A stretch of 64,000 bases of DNA from M269 sp964625615 (GTDB lineage Bacteria > Pseudomonadota > Gammaproteobacteria > Enterobacterales > Alteromonadaceae), in NCBI GenBank assembly GCA_964625615.1, contig CAZVDU010000002.1:1-64000 (forward strand). Direction: 5' to 3'. The notes beneath the pieces were generated by a model that had not been told where the DNA came from, did not search any database, and worked only from the letters and a program-made list of their open reading frames with translations. Of the stretch, positions 16,299 to 24,870 are shown one piece after another (positions within the stretch are counted from its first letter, which is position 1; each line of letters begins with the position of its first letter). The translations under genes were made by a program, and so were the position numbers.

Positions 16299-16834
16299 AC
16301 GTCAGTTGCTCCACTCGTATTCGCGGCAACCAATTGTTCAACCGCCAACGAGATATTGGTGTAACCAGACTCAGCACAGGTTTGCATGATCTTTTTAAGC
16401 AGCTTATAGGGAATATCCTTGTCACCCATGATAGTAATCGCCCTGGCAACATCTTGTGGCGACTCTTCGGGTATCGACTCTTTTAGCACGGCTTCGCGGT
16501 TTGCCTGATACATTAATTCACTAGACAATGGTTTGATAATGTCATTCGTTGATTGCATGACTTCAGCAACATTAGCCAGCTTTTTTCCTTGTAGCATTAG
16601 GTCTGATGAATTCACCATAATGACCAAAGTTTCATTGGCTGCATTTTCAACAGATGATGTGGGCAGTTTCACGCTTTTATGACTCTGCAATACTTGAACA
16701 TCGGAGGCATTGAACATCAAAAAGAAAACTAAAATGGTGAAAATATCCATCAAAGACACAAGGCTAAGTTTCGACTCTTTTGCCATGCGTTTGTGGTGAC
16801 GCTCCATACGTGCTGCTCTGACTGACTTTTTCAT
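16295..16834 (-). CDS. ExbD/TolR family motor protein (Asp present)
   Basis: 179 residues: a basic cytoplasmic start (MKKSVRAARMERHHKR), one membrane helix, and a periplasmic domain. The helix begins LSLVSLMDIFTILVFF and keeps the critical membrane Asp (Asp30, matching Asp25 of E. coli ExbD and Asp23 of TolR), so this copy can carry the proton-relay carboxylate. It pairs with the second ExbD at 16847-17380, 12 bases upstream, and with the ExbB at 17404-18081. Two unequal ExbD-type subunits next to one ExbB, as in Myxococcus AglR/Q/S, suggest a mixed rotor. Confidence 0.88.
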   Translation of the reverse strand: MKKSVRAARMERHHKRMAKESKLSLVSLMDIFTILVFFLMFNASDVQVLQSHKSVKLPTSSVENAANETLVIMVNSSDLMLQGKKLANVAEVMQSTNDIIKPLSSELMYQANREAVLKESIPEESPQDVARAITIMGDKDIPYKLLKKIMQTCAESGYTNISLAVEQLVAANTSGATDV

Positions 16835-16846
16835 AGGTCGACCTTG

Positions 16847-17380
16847 TTAATTCGATGCCGTGAGAGAGGTACTGCCCTCAACCAAGGGTGCATCTGCAAG
16901 TGAGATGTCAGGGAATAACTCAGCATCGACAACTGATGCTGCGACAACATCCGGGTATGAGCGGGTGGCATCCATCAAGGCGACAATAACCTGGTACGGC
17001 ACATTATCGGCTAGCAGTAAGGTCGCTTCTTTTTTGTCGATACCCTTATTGATTAACGTTTGCTTCACTTGCCTAAGTGTGTACTGCAAACTGTCATAGT
17101 CGTAGCTCTGTTCCAACATGGGTAATTCTTTAATCAAATAACCTTGAGGATAAAAAACCGAGACGCCTTCGGCATGCACTAAGACTTCAAGTTGTTGATT
17201 TTCAATGTCAGACGCACTAATGCCATCACTTAATTGGGGCAATTGTAGCTCGACCACAGTAATGCGTGAGAAGACCATCATCATCAGCAAAACAGGCACA
17301 AGTACTATCATCAAGTTCATAAATGACGTGATATCTAACTCGGCATTAGGACGTACTTTATTCTTTCTTCGACGCATCAT
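16847..17380 (-). CDS. ExbD/TolR family motor protein (Asp replaced by Asn)
   Basis: 177 residues: basic start (MMRRRKNKVRPNAE), one membrane helix and a periplasmic domain. Aligning ELDITSFMNLMIVLVP with the E. coli ExbD segment DINVTPFIDVMLVL puts Asn22 where the family has its essential Asp. This copy therefore lacks the usual proton-carrying side chain, although an Asp (Asp16) lies six residues earlier. The sister ExbD downstream keeps the Asp. The simplest reading is a heteromeric ExbD pair in which only one subunit relays protons. Periplasmic domain features include ELQLPQLSDG and LLLADNVPYQVIVALMDATR, as in other ExbD proteins. Confidence 0.87.
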   Translation of the reverse strand: MMRRRKNKVRPNAELDITSFMNLMIVLVPVLLMMMVFSRITVVELQLPQLSDGISASDIENQQLEVLVHAEGVSVFYPQGYLIKELPMLEQSYDYDSLQYTLRQVKQTLINKGIDKKEATLLLADNVPYQVIVALMDATRSYPDVVAASVVDAELFPDISLADAPLVEGSTSLTASN

Positions 17381-17403
17381 AAGGTAACTCTCAACGACTT
17401 AAG

Positions 17404-18081
17404 CTAGGCTGTTTGTTCTTCGTCGGTTACCCGGCTTTTTGGCGAAATTTGATGCCTGGCTATCAGCAGGTTCAGGCATTTGACGCCAGCCATTTCCATG
17501 CTGTCGACAATTTCAGTTGTTTTAGTTTGAAGTACCGAATGAAAAGCCAGTAAAGGAATAGCTGCAATCAACCCGAAAGCCGTGGTATTCATGGCAACCG
17601 AGATACTTTGCGACAGTAAGCTGGCTTTTTCTGATGGATCAGCACTAGCAACAGCAGAGAAAGCTGCGATCAAGCCGATAATTGTGCCAAGCAAACCTAA
17701 CAATGTTGAGATATTTGCTAATGTTGCCAGATACGCGGTGCGCTTCTCCAACCTAGGCATAGCCTCCATCAAACCTTCCTCCATGGCGTACTCAATGTCT
17801 TCACGCCTAAAACTATGGCTAAGCCGGGATACACCCGCACTAATTATGCGACTTACTGGTGCCTTACTACCCTTACCAAATTGAACGATGCCACTGTAAT
17901 TACTTTTATGTAGCAACGGCTCTATTTCGCCAAAAGCTCTCTTATTAGTGTGCTTTGCGCCACTTAAGAAGATAAACCTTTCCAATGCTATCGCTAGCCC
18001 AATGGCTAGGACAATCGCAATAGGAAACATAAAGCTCCCACCTTCTTGAAAGAATCGCACAATCGTATTGTAGAATTCCAT
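17404..18081 (-). CDS. MotA/TolQ/ExbB proton channel protein
   Basis: 225 residues with three membrane helices: one near residues 18-36 after FFQEGGSFMFPIA, and a pair near 118-142 and 160-185 (LGLLGTIIGLIAAF, AMNTTAFGLIAAIPLLAFHS). The last two carry the conserved TolQ/ExbB signatures, including the Thr-rich NTTAFGL segment. It forms the stator/pentamer around the ExbD helices and uses the proton motive force. First of the four motor-type genes; 77 bases separate it from the upstream small exported-protein gene, so an internal promoter is possible, but strand and spacing support one operon. The MotA/TolQ/ExbB family call is secure; which system it serves is inferred from the neighbours. Confidence 0.92.
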   Translation of the reverse strand: MEFYNTIVRFFQEGGSFMFPIAIVLAIGLAIALERFIFLSGAKHTNKRAFGEIEPLLHKSNYSGIVQFGKGSKAPVSRIISAGVSRLSHSFRREDIEYAMEEGLMEAMPRLEKRTAYLATLANISTLLGLLGTIIGLIAAFSAVASADPSEKASLLSQSISVAMNTTAFGLIAAIPLLAFHSVLQTKTTEIVDSMEMAGVKCLNLLIARHQISPKSRVTDEEQTA

Positions 18082-18158
18082 ATTGTTACCTCATCATATA
18101 CTTCATTTGACCTTATCACTTATTTATAAAGGGATAGGTATAGATGTAAGTGCTTACC

Positions 18159-18512
18159 TCATTGTTTAGATAACTTTTCAAATAAGCGCTGTTCTTGTAA
18201 AAAATCTCGTCTTTCCAATGGCTGCAATCGTTGCCTGACTTGTTGCCAAACTGGCGATGGCAAGGTGTTCCTTCGTTCAGGTGATTGCCAAGGCACTATG
18301 GTCAACACTTTAGGCTGTTGTTGATTTCCTCGAATAACGGCTTCAAGCTGAATCACACTTTCGTCAGCTTGCTTAGGTGCTTTCCTAGCAATGGTGATTG
18401 GTTCCTCTTGTTCTTTACTTTGTTGAGCGTGAACACTGGTCATACTCATGAACACCATCACCAAAACAAGCTTGCTCAAACAATTAAATGACTGAACATA
18501 TTCACCACGCAT
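18159..18512 (-). CDS. Small exported protein between TPR and ExbB genes
   Basis: 117 residues from the ATG at 18512, which overlaps the stop of the TPR lipoprotein gene by 11 bases and has AGAGG nine bases upstream; the longer frame to 18581 is not preferred. A signal peptide ends near VHA-QQ. The mature part is polar and Gln/Arg-rich (QQVRQRLQPLERRDFLQEQR), likely helical, with one strand-rich middle segment. I do not recognise it. Location between TPR and motor genes suggests a periplasmic adaptor. Confidence 0.6.
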   Translation of the reverse strand: MRGEYVQSFNCLSKLVLVMVFMSMTSVHAQQSKEQEEPITIARKAPKQADESVIQLEAVIRGNQQQPKVLTIVPWQSPERRNTLPSPVWQQVRQRLQPLERRDFLQEQRLFEKLSKQ

Positions 18513-19308
18513 TATTAGCAACCTCTGGTTGTTGTTCGGCTTGAGTTTCTTCTTGCTGGACTTGCCTTGCCAAGTCAGCAACCCACCCCTTGATCTTCCG
18601 CTGCTGCTTCACAAATGACGGACGTTTTGCCAAATCAGCATCTGCCAGTGATTTCGATTCATTCAGGGCTAGAAACACCTGATAATCACGCAGCGCTTTA
18701 GCTTTATCGCCTAGGTATAAATCATAAAGAATGCCTCGATTCTTATAAGCCAAAGCAAAAGCAGGCCAACTATCGATAGCGTTTTGGTAATGGGTCAACG
18801 CCATGGCGAATTGCCCCTGCTGGCGATACACCATAGCCAAACGATTATGCCCATGATAGTTGTGTGGATTAATTAAAAGAGCTTGGTGATATTGCGCTGC
18901 CGCTTTTTCTAACAACTGCTCCCGTTGTTTTATTGTTGTAGCATGTTGCGCACGTTCTTTGGCAATATCACCAAGCTGAACCCAGGGCCCAGATAGGCCA
19001 GGTTCTCTAACCGTTAACTCAATAAAAGCAGTCTCTGCTTTTTCAAGTTGTCCTAATTCTTTCTCTTTCAGTGCAAGCTCGAAGCTTTTTCTAGTCGCTG
19101 TTGAAACACTTTTTTTATAGTCAAGATAACGATTTGGCTTGAAGAATAAGTGTTCAACATTGACACCATAAGAAAGCTCCTTCATTGTTTTTTCGTGGGT
19201 ATTGGTTTCGCGAATACTTGGTGTGTCCTTACCCACATTGGAACAGGCGACAAGCAACACCAAAGCCGGCAGTAAACGGCAATAACGATAGATATTAATA
19301 AATCTCAT
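18502..19308 (-). CDS. TPR lipoprotein
   Basis: 268 residues with a lipobox (LVLLVAC, Cys22). Residues about 75-235 form TPR-like helical pairs: ALKEKELGQLEKAETAFIEL, then a loop segment, YHQALLINPHNYHGHNRLA, YRQQGQFAMALTHYQNAID, and AYKNRGILYDLYLGDKAKAL. TPR lipoproteins are scaffolds for protein complexes at the inner or outer membrane. The start overlaps the end of the 993-residue TPR gene by 14 bases. The C-terminus is Gln/Glu-rich and probably flexible. Confidence 0.85.
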   Translation of the reverse strand: MRFINIYRYCRLLPALVLLVACSNVGKDTPSIRETNTHEKTMKELSYGVNVEHLFFKPNRYLDYKKSVSTATRKSFELALKEKELGQLEKAETAFIELTVREPGLSGPWVQLGDIAKERAQHATTIKQREQLLEKAAAQYHQALLINPHNYHGHNRLAMVYRQQGQFAMALTHYQNAIDSWPAFALAYKNRGILYDLYLGDKAKALRDYQVFLALNESKSLADADLAKRPSFVKQQRKIKGWVADLARQVQQEETQAEQQPEVANNAW

Positions 19309-22276
19309 GGCTCACCTCATCGACCGTCTCATGCTTGTTGTACCTCCCAGGTACAAGTTGACTCAGTGATGCAAAACTATTCTTTACCCACAAGTCATAA
19401 GTGCCTAAGTGACTACGCTGTGCATTTTGTTGATGAATCTCGATCGCTTTTTCTTCAAACGGATAAGCTTGTTCTTCAAGTAAAATATCGTACTGCTCCT
19501 GCTCAAGAGCCGAGAGCTTAACTGGCCTATCTGACGCCATCAGATCGGCGGCCAATTGGCGGTACAACTCTCCAATCCCAAAATTGGCTGCGGTGGTAAA
19601 TTCGCTGACTCGATATGTCATGGTTTTATCGTAAGCTTCCAAGGTTTTAGCTAAAGCCTTTCGCTTTTTACCGAGGCTCTTTTTCAACGGCAATCTAAGC
19701 TTGATCGTCGAAAAAATGTCATGCTCATCCTTAGCAAAAACCAAGGCCGACTTAGCTGCAAGGTAACGCGATCTATCCGTTCTTCTTGCACCAGCATTTT
19801 TGTCTTCTTCGATCAACTTTTTAAGCCAATATCGGCGCTTACCAACTTCACCACTGGCTAAATAAAACTCGCTCATTTTAAAGCGTGCTTCGGTCGCTTC
19901 ATTAAACGGTTGTGGGTATTGGTGGGCATATTTACGATAACTTAAACGTGATTTTTCAGTCTCATTAGCTTTGTAAAAATAATCAGCAGCGACGTACAAA
20001 GCTTGCCGTCCTTCATCTGTTTGCGGACGTTCTTGCCATACTTTCTCAAGCTCATTAGCGGCCAACAACCATTGTTCACTGGCTTGATAGGCGAGTATAA
20101 GTTTATCCTCAAGCCCCTCAGATAATGCGTGTTCAGCGAATCGTTGACGGAAATCTTCAAGCAATTCTATCGCTTGTGGCCATTGTTCCAATTCAAGCAA
20201 GTAAGTCGCTGCGTCATATTGTGATGTCAGGCGTATTTCACTGCTGGGCGTTGCTGCTATCACTCGCAACAGTTCATTGATTGCGGTGCGTTTATCATTA
20301 TTTGCCAAGGCGAGTTGTGCTTGTTGATAGATACTCGCCGCCAAACGATCTGTCATAGCCGCATAGCGACTGTCTTCTTGTGTGATCAAGCTACGTATCA
20401 AGCGATACTCATTCTCTGCATTCACAAACTGTTTAAGCTCGAAGGCACTATGAGCAATCACTAAATGACTCGATACCTGTATGTCTCTCTCAGGTGCAAA
20501 GGAGAGCAATTGTTTTGCTCTTAGCGTTGCGTCTTCATAGCGTTTGGTATCGAACAAAGCTTGCACTAACAGTTGTGAAACTGACAAGGTATGTTCGCTT
20601 TGTGGAAACTTATCAACAAAGCTCATCTGGCTTTGCAGTTGCTTTTCTTGCCAATACTGCTGGTCGACCTCCGCCGAGGAAGACCTTAGTAACTCTCGAT
20701 AGGACAACAAGGCCGCATAACCCGCCTCGGCCGCTTTCTCTGGTTTAACAAAGTCATTATTAATTTCATAAGCATAGGCTTCATAAGCACCAACGGCATC
20801 TTGCATTTGCCCAGACTCGTATAAACTCTCTGCCAAGTTGAACGTCATCTCAGGCATGTTTGGAGACATAGGGAAGGTCTCTATATATTCTCGATACCAA
20901 CGCGCAGCTTGCGCATAAGCTAGTCTTTGTTGTTCTCTATTTTGTTGAGCAGCTTTTAGCGTATCCGCATCATGGGTTTTGTCTGAATCAGCGATATCTT
21001 TTTCCATTGTTTTTGCAATCAATTGCGCTCGACTATGCTCATATTGGGCGAGTTCCTGTAAGTACTGATCGAGATAGGGTTTGATAGCACTGTGACGAGA
21101 ATGGGTAAACTCAATCCACGAGTTGCTGGTAATGCCATAAGCTTCGATAAAGCCTTGTTTGGCTGGTAGCACTAAACTTGGAAAGTCACCTAAAATATAA
21201 GCATCAATATGGCGAACATAATATTCTGGTGCTTTGATATGTAATGGATGAGCTTGCGCGAAAGCTAGATAAACAGCGGCACTGTCGCGATAGCGATCAT
21301 TATTAAGTTGCAGCTGCCCCAATTCTTGATAAATCAAGGATTCATAACCTCTAGGGCCAATTTCTTCAAAGTGACGTGCTATAGCTACGGGGCCATCTAG
21401 ATAAGAAAACAACAATCCCATGATACGCACTGCATCTTGATTTAATCGCACTTCTCCATGACTCAGTTCAGCTAAACGCGCCTCAGCGTTGGCCGATTCA
21501 GACGTACTAAAATGAAGATCTAATAAACGGCTGAACGCCACCAAGGACGCAGGTAAGTCATCAAGCTTGAAGAGGGACCAACCTAACATATAGGCAGAAA
21601 TAGGTGCATAAGCAGTATAGTCATTCGATTGCTTTTCATCGGATGTCGATGTTGCTTCCAGCGCCATCACCTGTGAGTAGGCCGATGCTGCTTGTGTATA
21701 TTGTTTACGGCTGTAGTGATATTCACCTTGACGAAAATGTGCTTCGTTGAGCTTTTCATGATTCGGATATTGATCGATAAACCGCTGTAAAATGTCAAAG
21801 CTCTCTTGTGGTAGCCCTTGCAATTCATAAGCTTTTGCTAGTTGATAAAGCACATGCCCATTATCTGTGTGGTCTGGGTAATCGGCGAGTATCTGCTTAT
21901 ACGCGTTAATGGCATTGGTATAATAGCCTTGCCCAACAATAGACTCACCGGATTCCTGTTTGCGCTCGCCGAGCAAGACTTCAAGATCGGCTAAACGATA
22001 GCTCAGCGACTCTCTAGTTTGTGGATCACCAGCGGCATCTTGAAGCCTTGCATAGTCATTACGTAACGTTTCAAGTTCAGGCGCTACTAATTCACTTTTA
22101 TCAGTGTTTACGGGTTCGAAGGTGATTTCACCTAATGTCTTTTTTTCTAGCCTTTTGGCCTGTTGTGGTTCAGTTTCACTATATAAGCTGCAGCCACCTA
22201 GACTCACTAATAACAAGCTGACAACTAAACTATTCAGTTTGTTTTTGGTATTTAGGCAGGCCGCTACACTAGTCAT
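19295..22276 (-). CDS. Large TPR outer-envelope lipoprotein
   Basis: 993 residues with a lipobox (VSLGGC). Nearly the whole chain is helical repeat: many TPR-type pairs such as YQLAKAYELQGLPQESFDIL, HFRQGEYHYSRKQYTQAAS, FNLAESLYESGQMQDAVGA and a long series after residue 560. This size and layout resemble AglT/GltE-type and other tol-pal-YbgF-like periplasmic scaffolds. It probably spans much of the periplasm and binds several partners. It overlaps its neighbours on both sides (8 and 14 bases), which indicates coupled translation. Exact function unknown. Confidence 0.85.
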   Translation of the reverse strand: MTSVAACLNTKNKLNSLVVSLLLVSLGGCSLYSETEPQQAKRLEKKTLGEITFEPVNTDKSELVAPELETLRNDYARLQDAAGDPQTRESLSYRLADLEVLLGERKQESGESIVGQGYYTNAINAYKQILADYPDHTDNGHVLYQLAKAYELQGLPQESFDILQRFIDQYPNHEKLNEAHFRQGEYHYSRKQYTQAASAYSQVMALEATSTSDEKQSNDYTAYAPISAYMLGWSLFKLDDLPASLVAFSRLLDLHFSTSESANAEARLAELSHGEVRLNQDAVRIMGLLFSYLDGPVAIARHFEEIGPRGYESLIYQELGQLQLNNDRYRDSAAVYLAFAQAHPLHIKAPEYYVRHIDAYILGDFPSLVLPAKQGFIEAYGITSNSWIEFTHSRHSAIKPYLDQYLQELAQYEHSRAQLIAKTMEKDIADSDKTHDADTLKAAQQNREQQRLAYAQAARWYREYIETFPMSPNMPEMTFNLAESLYESGQMQDAVGAYEAYAYEINNDFVKPEKAAEAGYAALLSYRELLRSSSAEVDQQYWQEKQLQSQMSFVDKFPQSEHTLSVSQLLVQALFDTKRYEDATLRAKQLLSFAPERDIQVSSHLVIAHSAFELKQFVNAENEYRLIRSLITQEDSRYAAMTDRLAASIYQQAQLALANNDKRTAINELLRVIAATPSSEIRLTSQYDAATYLLELEQWPQAIELLEDFRQRFAEHALSEGLEDKLILAYQASEQWLLAANELEKVWQERPQTDEGRQALYVAADYFYKANETEKSRLSYRKYAHQYPQPFNEATEARFKMSEFYLASGEVGKRRYWLKKLIEEDKNAGARRTDRSRYLAAKSALVFAKDEHDIFSTIKLRLPLKKSLGKKRKALAKTLEAYDKTMTYRVSEFTTAANFGIGELYRQLAADLMASDRPVKLSALEQEQYDILLEEQAYPFEEKAIEIHQQNAQRSHLGTYDLWVKNSFASLSQLVPGRYNKHETVDEVSHEIY

Positions 22277-24320
22277 GGTGATCGCCCGTCCTTGCCATTA
22301 AATGACTCGCTTCATCTGTTACAGGTACAGGCTGAACAGAGGTATTGTCCAAGCGCGATTTGGTGTCATAAGCACTATCTTGTATACGTAGCTTTGACAA
22401 TTGCACTTGATACAAGTATTGCTTTAGCTGAGACTTCTCATTAGTAAGAAATGTCGCATTCTTTTCGACAAGCTTGTCGAGCAGGGTTTGTTTGAGCAAT
22501 TCGGTAGAGGCTACTTGCTGCGAGATACGATCACCTAGCTCATCAATGTTACGACGCTTAATGGCAAAGTCAGCTCGTCTGTCCATAGCAGTAAGTAGCC
22601 TTTGTTTGTTTTGTTCAGCGTCTGCCAGTAACTTACCCAATTCGGCTAATTGCTTTCTGCTTTGCCAAAGATTGTTGGGAAATGCTTCGCTTAGGCGCCA
22701 GTCAACAACACCTTGCAATCTCTTTAAACGGTCAGCATAAGCTGGCGCCAACTCCTTTAATCGAGTCAGTTGATTATAAGTCGCCACGGCTTTATTTAAG
22801 CGCTGTTGATGTGTCAGGTTTTGTTCATCTGCCAACAATGCTGGACTCTGTTGTTGCTCAGCAAGATTAATGCGTTGACTCAACTCTCTCACTTGATTGG
22901 CTAACACTTGTAATTGTTGCTCAAAGTCCTGTGTGACAACCCGCTCATTGCGCCTCAATGCTTCAGTTTCTCTCTCGTCAATCAATAAGTGGTAGTGAGA
23001 AATGTCTTCCCGCCACTGAGCAAGACGTTCTAGCTGGGTTTCAATATCAATAAGTTGTTGGATCAACTTGTTAGTATCGGGCTGTGACCAAAGTTGTATG
23101 GCCATTGCGTTGTCAATCCATGCGGGCAGAGCATCAACTGAATCTGATACTGAAAATCGTTTCCGGTCTTGCGTCTTGTAACGAGCGGCTAACCCCTGAA
23201 TAAAGGGTTGAAAATAGTCTGCTTGCGACACTTCTTGCTGGATCGTGTTGATATCTGATAAACGGCGTTCGTATTCAACTTGTGCATTGTTCAAGGCATC
23301 CATTGCCTGGATGTTAGCGTCAACCTGCTCAAATGCGTAAGCACTCGCCAGCATTGCTTCGTATGCGTATAGACCGGCATCAGGTTGCTTGATGAGTTGG
23401 TGCCAAACCGACAACGCTTTCTCAAAATCTTTTTGTTGTGCGAGTGCCCAGCCATAACCGAGCATAGCTGCATGTGTATCAAGAGATTGTGCATGGACCT
23501 GAGTAAACGCAGCCACCGCTTGGACAGGTTGGTCGGCCTGCATAAAGCCGTACCCTAGGGCAAGTTGTATTCTGTCATTCAATGCTTGGTGTTCAGCCAA
23601 CAGCTGTTCTTCACTGGGTGTAAACCAACGACTAAGCCAACTACGATTGATTGTATTTTCTGGTACTTGATAAGCTTGCTGTAGCCAGGCGAGGCCCTGT
23701 TCTCGTTGACCACCATCGAGCAAGTCAACGCCTCGATTAAAGTTGATATAAGCACGATAAATCGATTGTTTATCCAACTCAGTTATATGCTGTTCAATGT
23801 CGTCAACACCTAAGTTAAGCGCTATTTGAGCTTGCATATACTGCATTTCTTGTTGTTGCTCATTATCGAGCTTCTTACGTATTTTCTTATTTTTCAGCTG
23901 GCTAAATGCTGCCTCTGCTCTGCGGTAGTCGTTTTGCTGATAATGAATTTTCCCTAACCAAAACCACGCCATAGCCTGTGTACTTGTGCCACTTTGTTGA
24001 TTCAGCAATGCTTCAAAAACCTGCTGTGCTTGCTGAGTTAAACCATAACTTAGACTCAATCCACCCTTAAGAAGTGCTAGTTGCTGCTGTTGTTCTTTAC
24101 TCAGTTGATCATGCGGCTCTTTATCTAAGAGAGATTGCTGCACCAATGCGCCGTAATGATCGCCTTGATAAAAGGCAAATAAGACCTCCCCCATATGCTG
24201 TTGTGCGGCATTGCTGGCATTAGCATTCGCTGCATCAACACGGATCAAAAAAGCACTGAGAATAATGAAACTCAGCATCATCTGATAAAACAGGCTATTG
24301 GGCTTATGCCAAACAAACAT
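22269..24320 (-). CDS. Exported TPR and coiled-coil protein
   Basis: 683 residues. An N-terminal signal peptide or anchor (cut near VDA-AN) is followed by TPR-like repeats across residues 40-330 (YQGDHYGALVQQSLL, AWFWLGKIHYQQNDYRRAEA, ALGYGFMQADQPVQAVAAF). A Gln/Leu/Arg-rich segment at about 400-650 is strongly predicted coiled coil (for example QLQVLANQVRELSQRINLAE). It is in the same operon as two other TPR proteins, and the three probably form a joint periplasmic scaffold. No enzymatic motif seen. Confidence 0.82.
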   Translation of the reverse strand: MFVWHKPNSLFYQMMLSFIILSAFLIRVDAANANASNAAQQHMGEVLFAFYQGDHYGALVQQSLLDKEPHDQLSKEQQQQLALLKGGLSLSYGLTQQAQQVFEALLNQQSGTSTQAMAWFWLGKIHYQQNDYRRAEAAFSQLKNKKIRKKLDNEQQQEMQYMQAQIALNLGVDDIEQHITELDKQSIYRAYINFNRGVDLLDGGQREQGLAWLQQAYQVPENTINRSWLSRWFTPSEEQLLAEHQALNDRIQLALGYGFMQADQPVQAVAAFTQVHAQSLDTHAAMLGYGWALAQQKDFEKALSVWHQLIKQPDAGLYAYEAMLASAYAFEQVDANIQAMDALNNAQVEYERRLSDINTIQQEVSQADYFQPFIQGLAARYKTQDRKRFSVSDSVDALPAWIDNAMAIQLWSQPDTNKLIQQLIDIETQLERLAQWREDISHYHLLIDERETEALRRNERVVTQDFEQQLQVLANQVRELSQRINLAEQQQSPALLADEQNLTHQQRLNKAVATYNQLTRLKELAPAYADRLKRLQGVVDWRLSEAFPNNLWQSRKQLAELGKLLADAEQNKQRLLTAMDRRADFAIKRRNIDELGDRISQQVASTELLKQTLLDKLVEKNATFLTNEKSQLKQYLYQVQLSKLRIQDSAYDTKSRLDNTSVQPVPVTDEASHLMARTGDHHD

Positions 24321-24324
24321 GCGC

Positions 24325-24861
24325 TTAAAGCTCCGTAGCCTTGAATTCAGGTTGATGTTTTATCGTCGAATCAACCACATTTAACGCTAATGCTTTGGCT
24401 TCTGAGTCCTTTTCAAAAGTCATCGCAACAGCGCGCTTATATTCACGATTTTCTGGACCTATACCGGTAAAAAAAGCACTAATCTCATGTTCGCCACTGC
24501 CAACATTGCCCACATACAAACGCTGAACACCACCACGGTACAGGGCTTCAATTTGACGCTCTGTATAGAGGTAATGGGTCACTGTTTTGTCATCAATTTT
24601 GAGTTCGACAGAATCTAAGGTGAAGTAGTCACCGACATCCATCGATAAATAGACAGCTACTTGTGTGCTCGAAGGGAAAAGTAAGTCTTCTTCTAAGATG
24701 AATAAATCTCGATTCAGCGAAATAAGCTGCTTTTTCAGATCTTGTATTTGTTGGTCGATTGCTGCCTCTGAATCGCTATTCGTGCTTTGCGCTTCTTGTG
24801 CATATGAAAAACTACTTATCAACATCAAAAGTGACAATAGAGTGTTATATACGCTGCTCAT
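24325..24861 (-). CDS. Small exported coiled-coil/beta protein of the locus
   Basis: 178 residues with a signal peptide (cut near SYA-QE), then a short coiled coil (IQDLKKQLISLNRDLFILEE) and a beta-rich domain (TQVAVYLSMDVGDYFTLDSV, RLYVGNVGSGEHEISAFF). Relatives of this protein are often labelled AraC-family regulators in databases, but there is no helix-turn-helix and the protein is exported, so that label is wrong here. It sits between the TPR gene and the DUF3570 gene with gaps of 4 and 9 bases, in the core of the operon. Confidence 0.7.
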   Translation of the reverse strand: MSSVYNTLLSLLMLISSFSYAQEAQSTNSDSEAAIDQQIQDLKKQLISLNRDLFILEEDLLFPSSTQVAVYLSMDVGDYFTLDSVELKIDDKTVTHYLYTERQIEALYRGGVQRLYVGNVGSGEHEISAFFTGIGPENREYKRAVAMTFEKDSEAKALALNVVDSTIKHQPEFKATEL

Positions 24862-24870
24862 AATTACTCC

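Noticed and set aside
24325..24861. AraC family transcription regulator
   Set aside because: Signal peptide and beta-rich mature domain, no helix-turn-helix; this is a mislabelled family.
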